Shown here in pieces: positions 7,214-14,784 of a stretch of 41,790 bases of DNA. The stretch is taken from contig CAYPYW010000018.1 in NCBI GenBank assembly GCA_964415365.1, positions 1 to 41,790 on the forward strand. The letters run 5' to 3'. The translations under genes were made by a program, and so were the position numbers. Source of the stretch: Hydromicrobium sp964415365. Its GTDB lineage: Bacteria > Actinomycetota > Humimicrobiia > Humimicrobiales > Humimicrobiaceae. The notes beneath the pieces are model-generated. The model did no database searches. It was not told the DNA's origin and was given only the letters and a program-made list of their open reading frames with translations. The first letter of the stretch is position 1, and the number at the start of each line of letters is the position of its first letter.

Positions 7214-9661
7214 ATGCAACAAATGAATAAGGTTGAAATGAACACTTTTAAAAAAATTAATGATTATAAAATATCACAGAGGGTTAATTATCTTAAAAAT
7301 AAAGCTCTCGACACGAAACCGCATATTTGTACTGAAAGGGCAAAAATTTATACGGAAGCATATAAAATGTATGCTGATGAGCCTTTATATAAAAAGAGAG
7401 CACTTGCACTCAGGGATACTTTAGAGAAAATTTCAATATATATTGGTGATAAAGAACTTATAGTTGGAAATCATTCCTATATGGACAGGGCTGCTCCAAT
7501 TTTTCCTGAATATTCTGTTGATTGGATAATGGAAGAGATTGATGATTTTGAAAAGAGACCAGGTGATAAATTTATAATTGATGGAGACAGGAAGACAGAG
7601 TTATTGGAGATTTGTAAATTCTGGAAGAAGAGAACAGTTAAGGATAAAGCTTTAAAAATAATGCCTCCAAAAATCAGGCAATTTTATGATCTTGGAATAG
7701 TTAAAGCAGAAGGTAATATTACTTCCGGTTCGGGTCATGTCATTATTGATTACAAAACAGTACTGGAGAAAGGTCTTGAAGCTATCAGGTCGGAAGTTGA
7801 AGAAAAATTAAGTTTTCTTGATCAGAGCCAATTTGAGAATAACAGTAAAAGAATATTTTATGAGTCCACCATAATAGTATTAGATGCGTGTATAAGATTT
7901 GCTGAAAGATTCTCAAAATTGGCTAAAAGCTTGGCGGATGCTGAGGAAGATAATAAGAGAAAGAAAGAACTTTTAAAGATCTCAGACATATGTAGAAAAG
8001 TTCCAAAGGATCCAGCTTACAGTTTTTATGAAGCACTTCAATCTGTATGGTTTATACATTTAATTCTGCAGATTGAAAGTAATGGTCATTCAATGTCTCT
8101 GGGTAGGTTGGATCAGTATTTATATCCTTATTTTAAAAGAGACATTGATAATGAAGTTATAAGTTATGATGAAGTACTGGAATTATTGCAGTGTCTGTGG
8201 CTCAAGATGTTTTGTATTAATAAACTAAGACCATGGTCACATACAAGGTTCAGCCCTGGCAGTCCTTTGTATCAGAATGTAACAATAGGAGGTCAAACCA
8301 GGGATGGTAGGGATGCTACTAACGAACTGTCCAGATTGATTTTAAGATCGGTTGCAATTGTCAGGCTCACTCAGCCGCTTCTTACACCAAGGCTTCATAA
8401 GGGGACACCCAATTATTTTCTGGAGGAGATTGTTGATGTTATAAATCTTGGGTTTGGAATGCCGGCGCTTATAAATGATGAAGTAATTGTCGATGGAATG
8501 TTAAACATTGGATTAGGTAAAGAAGATGCCCTGGATTATGCAATTGTGGGTTGTATAGAACCGGCAATGCCCGGTAAATGGGGATACAGACCAACAGGGA
8601 TGAGTTTTGTTAATTTAATGAAAATTCTGAATCTGGCTTTGTCTGATGGTTACAGCTTAAATAATAATGAAGAGATCCATAAAGGATCCGGAAGAACCCT
8701 CTCAGATTTTAATACATTTGAGGAACTGCTTAATGCTCTGGAGTATCAGTTAAGGTTTTTTACGAAAGCCCAGGTTTTTCTTGATGCAGTTGCGGATTTT
8801 ACACTGGAAAATAACGTGCCTGACGTGTTATGTTCCTCTCTTACCAGAGACTGCATAGATAAAGCAAAGAATCTTTTTGAAGGCGGAGCAAGATATGACT
8901 GGATTAGCGGATTGCTTGTAGGAAATGCAAATATCGCAAATGCGCTTGCAGCTATGAGATATTTGATTTTTGACCATGAGATCATAAGCGGTGAGCAACT
9001 GCTGGATGTCCTAAAGGGCAATTTTGAAACGGAGGAGGGAGTGTTGATCAGGAAGCTTATAAGTAATAAGCCCCCAAAATACGGAAATGACGACGACTAT
9101 GTTGATCTGCTGCTAAGAAAAGTTTTCGAAATTTATATTGACGAGATTTCAAAATACAAGAATTTAAGATGCGGAAGGGGACCAGAAAGTTGTGGTTATT
9201 ATGCAGGAACTTCATCCCTGACTGCAAATGTTGCCATGGGTAGCTCTACGGAAGCTACACCGGATGGAAGAAAATTTGGTGAACCTTTCGCAGAAGGATG
9301 TTCACCCGCGCATGCCAGTGATGTAAGTGGTCCCACTGCAGTATTAAAGTCAGTTTCGAAACTACCTGCCAGATACATCCTTGGGGGAGTCCTGTTAAAT
9401 CAAAAGTTCAATCCTTCTTATATAAAATCTGAATATGGTATTGAAAAGTTTACTTCATTGATAAAAACATTTTTCAATGATTTAAAGGGTTTCCACGTTC
9501 AATTCAATGTAGTTACAAAAGAAAAATTAAGAGATGCTCAAAAAAATCCTGAGAAATATAAGGATTTAATTGTTAGGGTTGCAGGTTACAGTGCTCTGTT
9601 TACACAACTCAGTCCTGAAATTCAGGAAGATATAATAAATAGAACTGAGCAAAACCTTTAG
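7214..9661 (+). CDS. Glycyl radical enzyme, PFL/glycerol dehydratase-like, eliminase-type, unknown substrate
   Basis: 815 residues, full length for the family. AIVGCIEPAMPGK carries the thiyl-radical Cys447 and the Glu449 general base of the GCxEP motif used by dehydratases and C-N, C-S or C-O lyases, rather than the double Cys of pyruvate formate-lyase. RVAGYSALFTQLSPEIQEDI near the C-terminus holds the radical Gly791. After GCIEP the loop reads PGKWGYRPTGMSFVNL, one residue longer than the PGKTEGWHDAAFFNL-type loop of glycerol dehydratase as I recall it, and it lacks that enzyme's aspartate. The substrate is therefore probably neither glycerol nor propanediol. GGGAG-type binding site GGGAG and TATATG support the start. 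It is co-transcribed with the PfkB kinase and activated by the divergent activase. A phosphorylated sugar or anhydro-polyol substrate is my inference. Confidence 0.93.
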   Translation: MQQMNKVEMNTFKKINDYKISQRVNYLKNKALDTKPHICTERAKIYTEAYKMYADEPLYKKRALALRDTLEKISIYIGDKELIVGNHSYMDRAAPIFPEYSVDWIMEEIDDFEKRPGDKFIIDGDRKTELLEICKFWKKRTVKDKALKIMPPKIRQFYDLGIVKAEGNITSGSGHVIIDYKTVLEKGLEAIRSEVEEKLSFLDQSQFENNSKRIFYESTIIVLDACIRFAERFSKLAKSLADAEEDNKRKKELLKISDICRKVPKDPAYSFYEALQSVWFIHLILQIESNGHSMSLGRLDQYLYPYFKRDIDNEVISYDEVLELLQCLWLKMFCINKLRPWSHTRFSPGSPLYQNVTIGGQTRDGRDATNELSRLILRSVAIVRLTQPLLTPRLHKGTPNYFLEEIVDVINLGFGMPALINDEVIVDGMLNIGLGKEDALDYAIVGCIEPAMPGKWGYRPTGMSFVNLMKILNLALSDGYSLNNNEEIHKGSGRTLSDFNTFEELLNALEYQLRFFTKAQVFLDAVADFTLENNVPDVLCSSLTRDCIDKAKNLFEGGARYDWISGLLVGNANIANALAAMRYLIFDHEIISGEQLLDVLKGNFETEEGVLIRKLISNKPPKYGNDDDYVDLLLRKVFEIYIDEISKYKNLRCGRGPESCGYYAGTSSLTANVAMGSSTEATPDGRKFGEPFAEGCSPAHASDVSGPTAVLKSVSKLPARYILGGVLLNQKFNPSYIKSEYGIEKFTSLIKTFFNDLKGFHVQFNVVTKEKLRDAQKNPEKYKDLIVRVAGYSALFTQLSPEIQEDIINRTEQNL

Positions 9662-10073
9662 TGCATCCTCTTTCTGTAGTATTTTCCATTGGTAATTATA
9701 AAAAGCTGCGGGTAGCGGCAGTTAAGCTGTAAAAATTATAATGATGCAATTCGTGTGCTTGACTTGGATACCAGCGTTTGTTATTATTTCTTTACTAGAA
9801 ATAAATAATTTTCTAAAATTATATTTAAAAAATAATATTAGAAAAAATCAAAGATCACATTGGTATAAAATAAGTAATAAATATCTAATAGATATCATAA
9901 AATCGTAGACTCTTTTCAGAACTGTCAATGTATTAACACATCGTAGATCATGAGGTTAGATTGTTATAAATTTAATAAATTTTAAGTCCGTTTGAATAGT
10001 GAGTATACCAACATACTGAGAATTACTGTTATCAAGGCTATTTGAAGCATTAATAAATAAAAAGGAGTGTTAA
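9662..10073. other. 412-base intergenic region with promoter, operator and long leader
   Basis: No gene is seen. CTGC/GCAG around 9705-9722 forms a small hairpin that would be followed by T5 on the minus strand only. A strong promoter and operator sit at 9759-9804 (listed separately). The remaining ~270 bases to the next start would be an untranslated leader. It contains TTTTCTAA (9809-9816) paired with TTAGAAAA (9838-9845), and a palindrome ATATCTA-A-TAGATAT near 9874. I recognise no riboswitch. Confidence 0.5.
9759..9804 (+). promoter_or_regulatory. Promoter with overlapping ROK-type operator (site 1)
   Basis: TTGACT at 9759-9764, a 17-base spacer, then TATTAT at 9782-9787 form a near-consensus housekeeping promoter. 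The -10 box runs into a perfect inverted repeat TTATTTCT-TTACT-AGAAATAA at 9784-9804, so a bound repressor would block RNA polymerase. The same arrangement occurs at 11672 and 14694. The TTATTT...AAATAA arms resemble NagC/Mlc operators, matching the ROK regulator at 14785. It would drive the TIGR04076 and aldo/keto reductase genes. Confidence 0.8.
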
Positions 10074-10340
10074 ATGGCTAAAAAAATAATGCTTGAAGTT
10101 ATTGAAGCCAGAGGAAATGGATGCGATCAGGGATTAAAATTAGGTGACAAATTTGAGCTGGAGGAAAATCATCATAATTTTTGCAGTGCGGCATACAGTA
10201 TGATTTACCCGATTGCACAGGTCATGCGTTATGGCGGCAGATTTCCCTGGGAAGAAGAGAAGGATGTTCAAATTCTCGGTTGCCCGGATCCTTATAATAC
10301 TATTGTATTTAAACTAACTGCGGTGGAAGTTGAAGAATAG
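10074..10340 (+). CDS. TIGR04076 family protein
   Basis: An 88-residue protein that fits the TIGR04076 family of small cytoplasmic proteins: an N-terminal beta segment, GCDQGLKLGDKFEL, then FCSAAYSMIYPIAQVMRYGG with FPW and a late CPDPYNTIVFKL. The conserved cysteines (GC, FC, CPD) suggest a metal or redox role, but the function is unknown. AAAAAGGAGTG gives a strong ribosome binding site for the ATG. It is the first gene behind promoter site 1 and precedes the aldo/keto reductase by 105 bases, so both are probably in the ROK regulon. Members often sit beside Fe-S oxidoreductases, as here. Confidence 0.75.
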   Translation: MAKKIMLEVIEARGNGCDQGLKLGDKFELEENHHNFCSAAYSMIYPIAQVMRYGGRFPWEEEKDVQILGCPDPYNTIVFKLTAVEVEE

Positions 10341-10445
10341 TAGTTCTCATGTCCTGATTTTGTAAAAAAGAAGTCATGGCTTAAATTTATTTAAATAATT
10401 TCAAATAGTGTTGAACTTTGGTTACCTAAATGTGAGGATGTTTCG

Positions 10446-11573
10446 ATGAAATATAAGAAGTTTGGGAATACAGGCATTGAAGTGTCTGTTATTGGTCTGG
10501 GTACTATGCGACTTCCGGGCTACAGGGAGGACAGCAAAACTGTAGATCAGAAAGAAGTAATTAAGATTTTGAGACAAGCTTATGATATGGGCATTAATTA
10601 TTTTGACACAGGGTATATTTATGTCCATGGGGAGGGCGAGTCAATAATAGGGAAGGCAATAAAAGGCATAAGAGATAAACTATACATATCAACAAAGTCA
10701 CCATTATGGTTGTTGCATAGAAAGAGTGACTATCAAAAATTTTTGAAAGAACAACTTAAAAATCTTGATATAGAATATATTGATTTTTACCATTTCCATG
10801 GCTTAACTGAGCTTTCCTACAAGCAAAAGGTTTTAAAGTTTGGTTTGATTGATGAAATTATAAAATCAAAGGAAAAGGGATTAATAAAGCATATTTCATT
10901 TTCTTTTCATGATACTTCTGATATTGCAAAAAAAATGGTAGATATAGGGATATTTGAATCAATGACCGTGCAGTATAATCTGCTTGATACCACGTTGGAA
11001 GAAGGTATCAGATATGCAGCAAAGAAAGGGGTCGGAGTGGCAATTATGGGCCCGCTTGGAGGAGGGAGGGTAGTTTCCCTGAAGCATTCGAATACTTTTA
11101 AAGATAGTCCTGTGGATTTTGCTGCATTAGGCCTTAAGTTTGTGCTTTCAAATAAGAATATTTCAATGGCATTAACGGGAATAGAAAATATAGATGAATT
11201 GAAAAGAAATATAAAAACTGCGTGTGGTTCATATGAGCTGTCGCCAGAGGAAAAAAAGATTGTAAAAGAGATTAAGAGCCAGAAAAAAAATTTGGAACTC
11301 ATACCATGTACGGGTTGCGAGTACTGTATGCCATGTTCTCAAAAAGTATTGATTCCCAGAATATTTAAACTTTATAATTATTACAAATTATCTGGGAGAA
11401 TTGATATTGCTGGAAGAGAATACAATGATGATATTGGATTTTTAGGGTATAAGATCGCAACTAGTTGTATAGAATGTTACAAGTGTGAAAAAAAATGTCC
11501 CCAGAAGATTGATATTGTTGACGCTCTAAAAAAATGCCATAAGGTACTGGGAAGAACAGAAACCAGCAATTAA
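10446..11573 (+). CDS. Aldo/keto reductase with C-terminal ferredoxin-type Fe-S region
   Basis: 375 residues. The aldo/keto reductase barrel covers about residues 1-280, with the catalytic Asp and Tyr in YFDTGYIY, Lys in STKSP and His in YHFHG. The C-terminal ~90 residues carry two cysteine sets, CTGCEYCMPC and CIECYKCEKKCP, fitting one or two Fe-S clusters. This architecture is common in anaerobes; such proteins reduce sugar aldehydes or ketones, possibly with electrons passed through the cluster. GAGGATG lies upstream of the start. It probably shares promoter site 1 with the preceding gene. Substrate is unknown. Confidence 0.88.
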   Translation: MKYKKFGNTGIEVSVIGLGTMRLPGYREDSKTVDQKEVIKILRQAYDMGINYFDTGYIYVHGEGESIIGKAIKGIRDKLYISTKSPLWLLHRKSDYQKFLKEQLKNLDIEYIDFYHFHGLTELSYKQKVLKFGLIDEIIKSKEKGLIKHISFSFHDTSDIAKKMVDIGIFESMTVQYNLLDTTLEEGIRYAAKKGVGVAIMGPLGGGRVVSLKHSNTFKDSPVDFAALGLKFVLSNKNISMALTGIENIDELKRNIKTACGSYELSPEEKKIVKEIKSQKKNLELIPCTGCEYCMPCSQKVLIPRIFKLYNYYKLSGRIDIAGREYNDDIGFLGYKIATSCIECYKCEKKCPQKIDIVDALKKCHKVLGRTETSN

Positions 11574-11671
11574 TTTTAAACAGGTGTAATCCTGTGTAAG
11601 ATCCACGCTTATTTTCAGTAAAAAAGAAATTATATATGCAAATTGGATATTATATATTGATTGAAAGATTT

Positions 11672-11717
11672 TTGACACAGACACTAAAATTTGATATTAT
11701 TTCTTTGCCAGAAATAA
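11672..11717 (+). promoter_or_regulatory. Promoter with overlapping ROK-type operator (site 2)
   Basis: TTGACA (11672-11677), a 17-base spacer and TATTAT (11695-11700) form a near-consensus promoter. The -10 overlaps the perfect inverted repeat TTATTTCT-TTGCC-AGAAATAA at 11697-11717. Only the 5-base spacer of the repeat differs from the other two sites, which is what an operator under selection on its arms would show. It would drive the GH4 glycosidase and sugar kinase genes. Confidence 0.82.
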
Positions 11718-11841
11718 ATAATTACAATTATTAAGGTATTGAAAAATCAATAAAATCCGTAATACGGACTTAGTTTTATGACATCAAATTAATTTTTATA
11801 TAAAATATTCTATTAAAATATTAAAATGAAGGGAGGCTGAC

Positions 11842-13092
11842 ATGAAAGCATGTGTTATCGGAGGAGGAAGCACATATACTCCAGAGCTTTTGGAAGGCTT
11901 TATTTCCTTATCGCAGAAATTAAAATATCTGTCAATCAGTCTTTATGACATAAATGAAGAAAGACTGAGCATAGTCTCAGAATTTTTAAAAAGGATGATA
12001 AAAAAATCAAAGTCAGGAATTGAACTTACTGTTGCATCAAATCTTGAGGATTCATTAAAAGGTGTGGATTATGTTATAAATCAGATAAGGGTAGGTGGAC
12101 AGGATGCAAGGTTCAAAGATGAGGATGTGCCACTGAAGATGGGATTATTGGGTCAGGAAACGACAGGTCCGGGAGGATTTGCTAATGCTCTTAGGACTAT
12201 TCCTGTAGTTTTGGATATTGCAAAAAAAATTGAGAAATATTCTCCCAATGCATGGTTGATTAATTTTGCAAATCCTTCAGGTATTATTACTGAAACTGTT
12301 TCCAAATGTACAGAGGTCAAGGTTATCGGGTTATGTAATGTTGCAATTAATCTGCAAAATGAGTTTGCCCGGGTTCTTAATTTACCTTTGGATGACATAT
12401 ATCTGGACTGTTTTGGGCTGAATCATCTTACGTTTATAAAAAGAGTTTTTGCCAGAGGTAAAGATGTAACAGAAGATGCCTTTAAAAAAATAATGCCTGT
12501 TGTTTCTGAAGAATATAGAAAAATTTTGGAAATTTTTAAGATGTATCCCAATTATTATTTAAAATATTTTTATTTCAGAGAAGAAGAAGTTAATGAGCTT
12601 ATGGGTAAAACACGTAGAGCTGAAGAAGTCTCTAAGATTGAAGCAGATCTTTTAGAATTATATAAAGATAAGAATCTTGATGAAAAACCTGAAATACTTA
12701 GTAAAAGAGGAGGGGCATTATATTCTACAGTTGCAGTAAATTTAATTTCTAACCTGGAAGGACTGACTGCTGGATTCCAGATTGTCAATGTTACTAATAA
12801 GGGGGCAATTTCAGATCTCCCATATGATTGCATAGTGGAAATTCCAGTTTTTATAGAAAAGGACAGACTGCAGAGATGTAATATTGGAGAGCTTCCCTTA
12901 GAAGTAAGGGGAACTATACAGGCTGTTAAAGCTTATGAACAGCTAACTGTTGAAGCAGCTATGGAAGGTTCATATAGAAAAGCAGTAATTGCCCTTTCAC
13001 AACATCCTCTGATATCATCTCTGACTCTTGCTGAAAAAGTTCTTTCAGAGTTGATCAAAGCAAACAGAGATTATTTTCCAAATCTTTCATAA
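11842..13092 (+). CDS. GH4 family glycosidase, 6-phospho-beta-glucosidase-like
   Basis: 416 residues of glycoside hydrolase family 4, which uses NAD+ and a divalent metal in a redox-assisted cleavage. The N-terminal NAD site is GGGSTYTPEL; the metal ligands appear as Cys in GLCNVAIN and His in GLNHLTF. The CNVA tetrad is closest to the CNVP type of 6-phospho-beta-glucosidases, not to the alpha-glucosidase (CDMP) or alpha-galactosidase (CHEV) types. GGGAGG precedes the ATG. It sits behind operator site 2 and 19 bases before a sugar kinase. No phosphotransferase genes are present, so a phosphorylated substrate would have to be made by a kinase; alternatively this member acts on an unphosphorylated glycoside. 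Confidence 0.87.
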   Translation: MKACVIGGGSTYTPELLEGFISLSQKLKYLSISLYDINEERLSIVSEFLKRMIKKSKSGIELTVASNLEDSLKGVDYVINQIRVGGQDARFKDEDVPLKMGLLGQETTGPGGFANALRTIPVVLDIAKKIEKYSPNAWLINFANPSGIITETVSKCTEVKVIGLCNVAINLQNEFARVLNLPLDDIYLDCFGLNHLTFIKRVFARGKDVTEDAFKKIMPVVSEEYRKILEIFKMYPNYYLKYFYFREEEVNELMGKTRRAEEVSKIEADLLELYKDKNLDEKPEILSKRGGALYSTVAVNLISNLEGLTAGFQIVNVTNKGAISDLPYDCIVEIPVFIEKDRLQRCNIGELPLEVRGTIQAVKAYEQLTVEAAMEGSYRKAVIALSQHPLISSLTLAEKVLSELIKANRDYFPNLS

Positions 13093-13111
13093 AACTTAAA
13101 GGAGTAGAATA

Positions 13112-14083
13112 ATGAAATATTTTCTTGGTATTGATGGCGGGGGCAGTAAAACAGAAGCTTTAATTCTTGATGAAAATTGTAAAGTTTTAGGAACAGGAAG
13201 ATCGGGCCCTGGAAATTATGAAGTATCAAGCATGGAAGAAGTAAAAAAGAACTGGATGTCTGCAATAAAACAAGCCGGACTCTCACTGGGAAATATAAAG
13301 TTTGAAAGGGCTTGTTTTGGCCTTGGTGGTGCAGACTTTCCGGAAGATTTTGAAATGCTGAGAAAGGAATTAGATTCGCTAAAGATTGCTCCGGACATAA
13401 TCCTTGAAAATGATACAACAATAGCTCTGAGAGCTGGTGCAAAAGATAATTGGGGGATACTAATTGTTATGGGTTCGGGTACAAATGGACTGGGTAAGAA
13501 AAAGGATGGATCATATTACAGATTTTATGGAGAAGGATATGAATATGGAGACTGGGGAGGCAGTTTTTCAGCTACTCAGGACATGCTCAATTGTGCTTTC
13601 AGATCATATGATGGGAGAGGAGAAAAAACCATACTGGAAGATATGGCTCTGGAATTTTTTGGAGTGGAGAATTATGATGAACTGGCAAAAAAACTTTATT
13701 ATCACCCTGATGAAAGATCGAATGTTCTAAATTTTGCGCCACTTCTTTTCAAAGCAATAGAGAAAGAGGATACTGTTGCCATAAAGTTAGGTGAAAAAAT
13801 AGTAGATGAAACTGTCAGAGATATATATGCTCTAATGAAAAAACTTGATTTGATGAAAGAAGCAACTCCGGTTGTACTTTCAGGGAGTTTTTTTAAGGGA
13901 GTTCCCTGGTTACCTGAATATATATCTGCAAAAACGCATATGTTTTCACCACTGGCTGAGATTTATCTCCTTAAGTCACTGCCTGTTACAGGAGCAGCTC
14001 TTATAGCCTGGGAGGCTTCCGGTTATTCAGTCTCTGAGGATAAATGGGAAGAATTATCAAACTTTAAGATTAAATACAAGTAA
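13112..14083 (+). CDS. BadF/BadG/BcrA-type N-acetylglucosamine kinase-like ATPase
   Basis: 323 residues of the ASKHA fold. The phosphate-1 motif is FLGIDGGGSKTEALILD at the N-terminus, the phosphate-2 region is LIVMGSGTNGLG, and YGDWGGSFSATQDM follows as in eukaryotic-type GlcNAc kinases and their bacterial relatives. It should phosphorylate a (possibly amino) sugar in the cytoplasm. AAAGGAG is placed well before the ATG. Together with GH4, the ROK regulator and a NagB-like protein it suggests catabolism of an amino sugar or related glycoside, though no NagA deacetylase is seen. Confidence 0.82.
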   Translation: MKYFLGIDGGGSKTEALILDENCKVLGTGRSGPGNYEVSSMEEVKKNWMSAIKQAGLSLGNIKFERACFGLGGADFPEDFEMLRKELDSLKIAPDIILENDTTIALRAGAKDNWGILIVMGSGTNGLGKKKDGSYYRFYGEGYEYGDWGGSFSATQDMLNCAFRSYDGRGEKTILEDMALEFFGVENYDELAKKLYYHPDERSNVLNFAPLLFKAIEKEDTVAIKLGEKIVDETVRDIYALMKKLDLMKEATPVVLSGSFFKGVPWLPEYISAKTHMFSPLAEIYLLKSLPVTGAALIAWEASGYSVSEDKWEELSNFKIKYK

Positions 14084-14282
14084 AAAGAATTATGATTCTG
14101 TGGATTAAACGGACTTATTTTGTCTTAAAAGTATGGAATGCAAACAGGCTATGGAATGTTAATAATTATCTGATAGCAGCTCAAAATATCAATATAGATG
14201 TAACTGATATATCAATGCAGAAGTAAGTGATTTATCAGTAGAAAATATTAAATAAGAAGTTTAAAAACAGGGAGGTTTTAAA

Positions 14283-14597
14283 TTGCCAGTAAATAAAAAA
14301 TCGATTGTCAAAGTTTGGTTTTCGAAGCCCAGGGAGGCATGGTACAGTTTATCTGAAAAGGAACAGAAAGATTTTTTTAAGAAAGAGCAGGAGATGGCAA
14401 AAAAGCTTAGGGCAAAATTTGGTATAAAAACTATTAACACCAGTAAGAGCCTGTGGTCGAACGAGGAGTGGTTTGAGTTTGGAATGGAAGAGTTTCCTAA
14501 TATAGAAGCTGTCCAGGAATATAATGAACAGCTTTCCAAATTAGGAATGTATAAATATTTTGAAGCCAAAGTTTTGCTGGGAACTCCAATTGAGTGA
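14283..14597 (+). CDS. Conserved-looking hypothetical protein, 104 aa
   Basis: A small soluble protein of 104 residues starting at TTG; GGGAGG seven bases upstream makes that start convincing. It has a beta-strand start (KSIVKVWFSKP), a charged helix (SEKEQKDFFKKEQEMAKKLR), a middle strand, SNEEWFEFGMEEFPNIEAVQ and a C-terminal KYFEAKVLLGTPIE, a beta-alpha-beta pattern like dimeric ferredoxin-like alpha/beta-barrel proteins. I do not recognise the family. It follows the kinase by 199 bases and precedes the ROK gene's promoter, so it may be the last gene of the site 2 transcript. Confidence 0.7.
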   Translation: MPVNKKSIVKVWFSKPREAWYSLSEKEQKDFFKKEQEMAKKLRAKFGIKTINTSKSLWSNEEWFEFGMEEFPNIEAVQEYNEQLSKLGMYKYFEAKVLLGTPIE

Positions 14598-14693
14598 CTG
14601 ATAGAAAAATACCCGAACAACTGCCAGGAGTAAACTAAGAACTTTTTGCTTTTTTAACATGATAGTTCTAATAAGATAAAAATTTATAAAAAA

Positions 14694-14739
14694 TTGACAT
14701 GGGAGATTGTATTTGATATTATTTCTTTACTAGAAATAA
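14694..14739 (+). promoter_or_regulatory. Promoter with overlapping ROK-type operator (site 3)
   Basis: TTGACA (14694-14699), a 17-base spacer and TATTAT (14717-14722) are followed by the perfect inverted repeat TTATTTCT-TTACT-AGAAATAA at 14719-14739. It lies about 45 bases before the ROK regulator gene, so the regulator probably controls itself. Repeat and spacer are identical to site 1. Confidence 0.82.
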
Positions 14740-14784
14740 ATAAATACCAGTATAATAATATGTTAAATATAAATATTGTCTGAT

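Noticed and set aside
7214..9661. Annotation as pyruvate formate-lyase (pflB/pflD)
   Set aside because: The active site is GCIEP rather than the adjacent Cys pair of pyruvate formate-lyase, so a formate-lyase name would mislead; the eliminase class is supported but not a specific enzyme.
9705..9722. CTGC/GCAG hairpin after the glycyl radical enzyme as its terminator
   Set aside because: The T-run is on the wrong side for the plus strand; it would only act on minus-strand transcription, for which no gene is present.
10907..11302. Long minus-strand frame opposite the aldo/keto reductase, and similar frames opposite other genes
   Set aside because: They are antisense shadows of well-supported genes, with no ribosome binding site or family match.
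14092..14226. 44-codon open frame between the sugar kinase and the small unknown protein
   Set aside because: It has no ribosome binding site, no recognisable composition or motif, and lies in a stretch that looks like ordinary AT-rich spacer.
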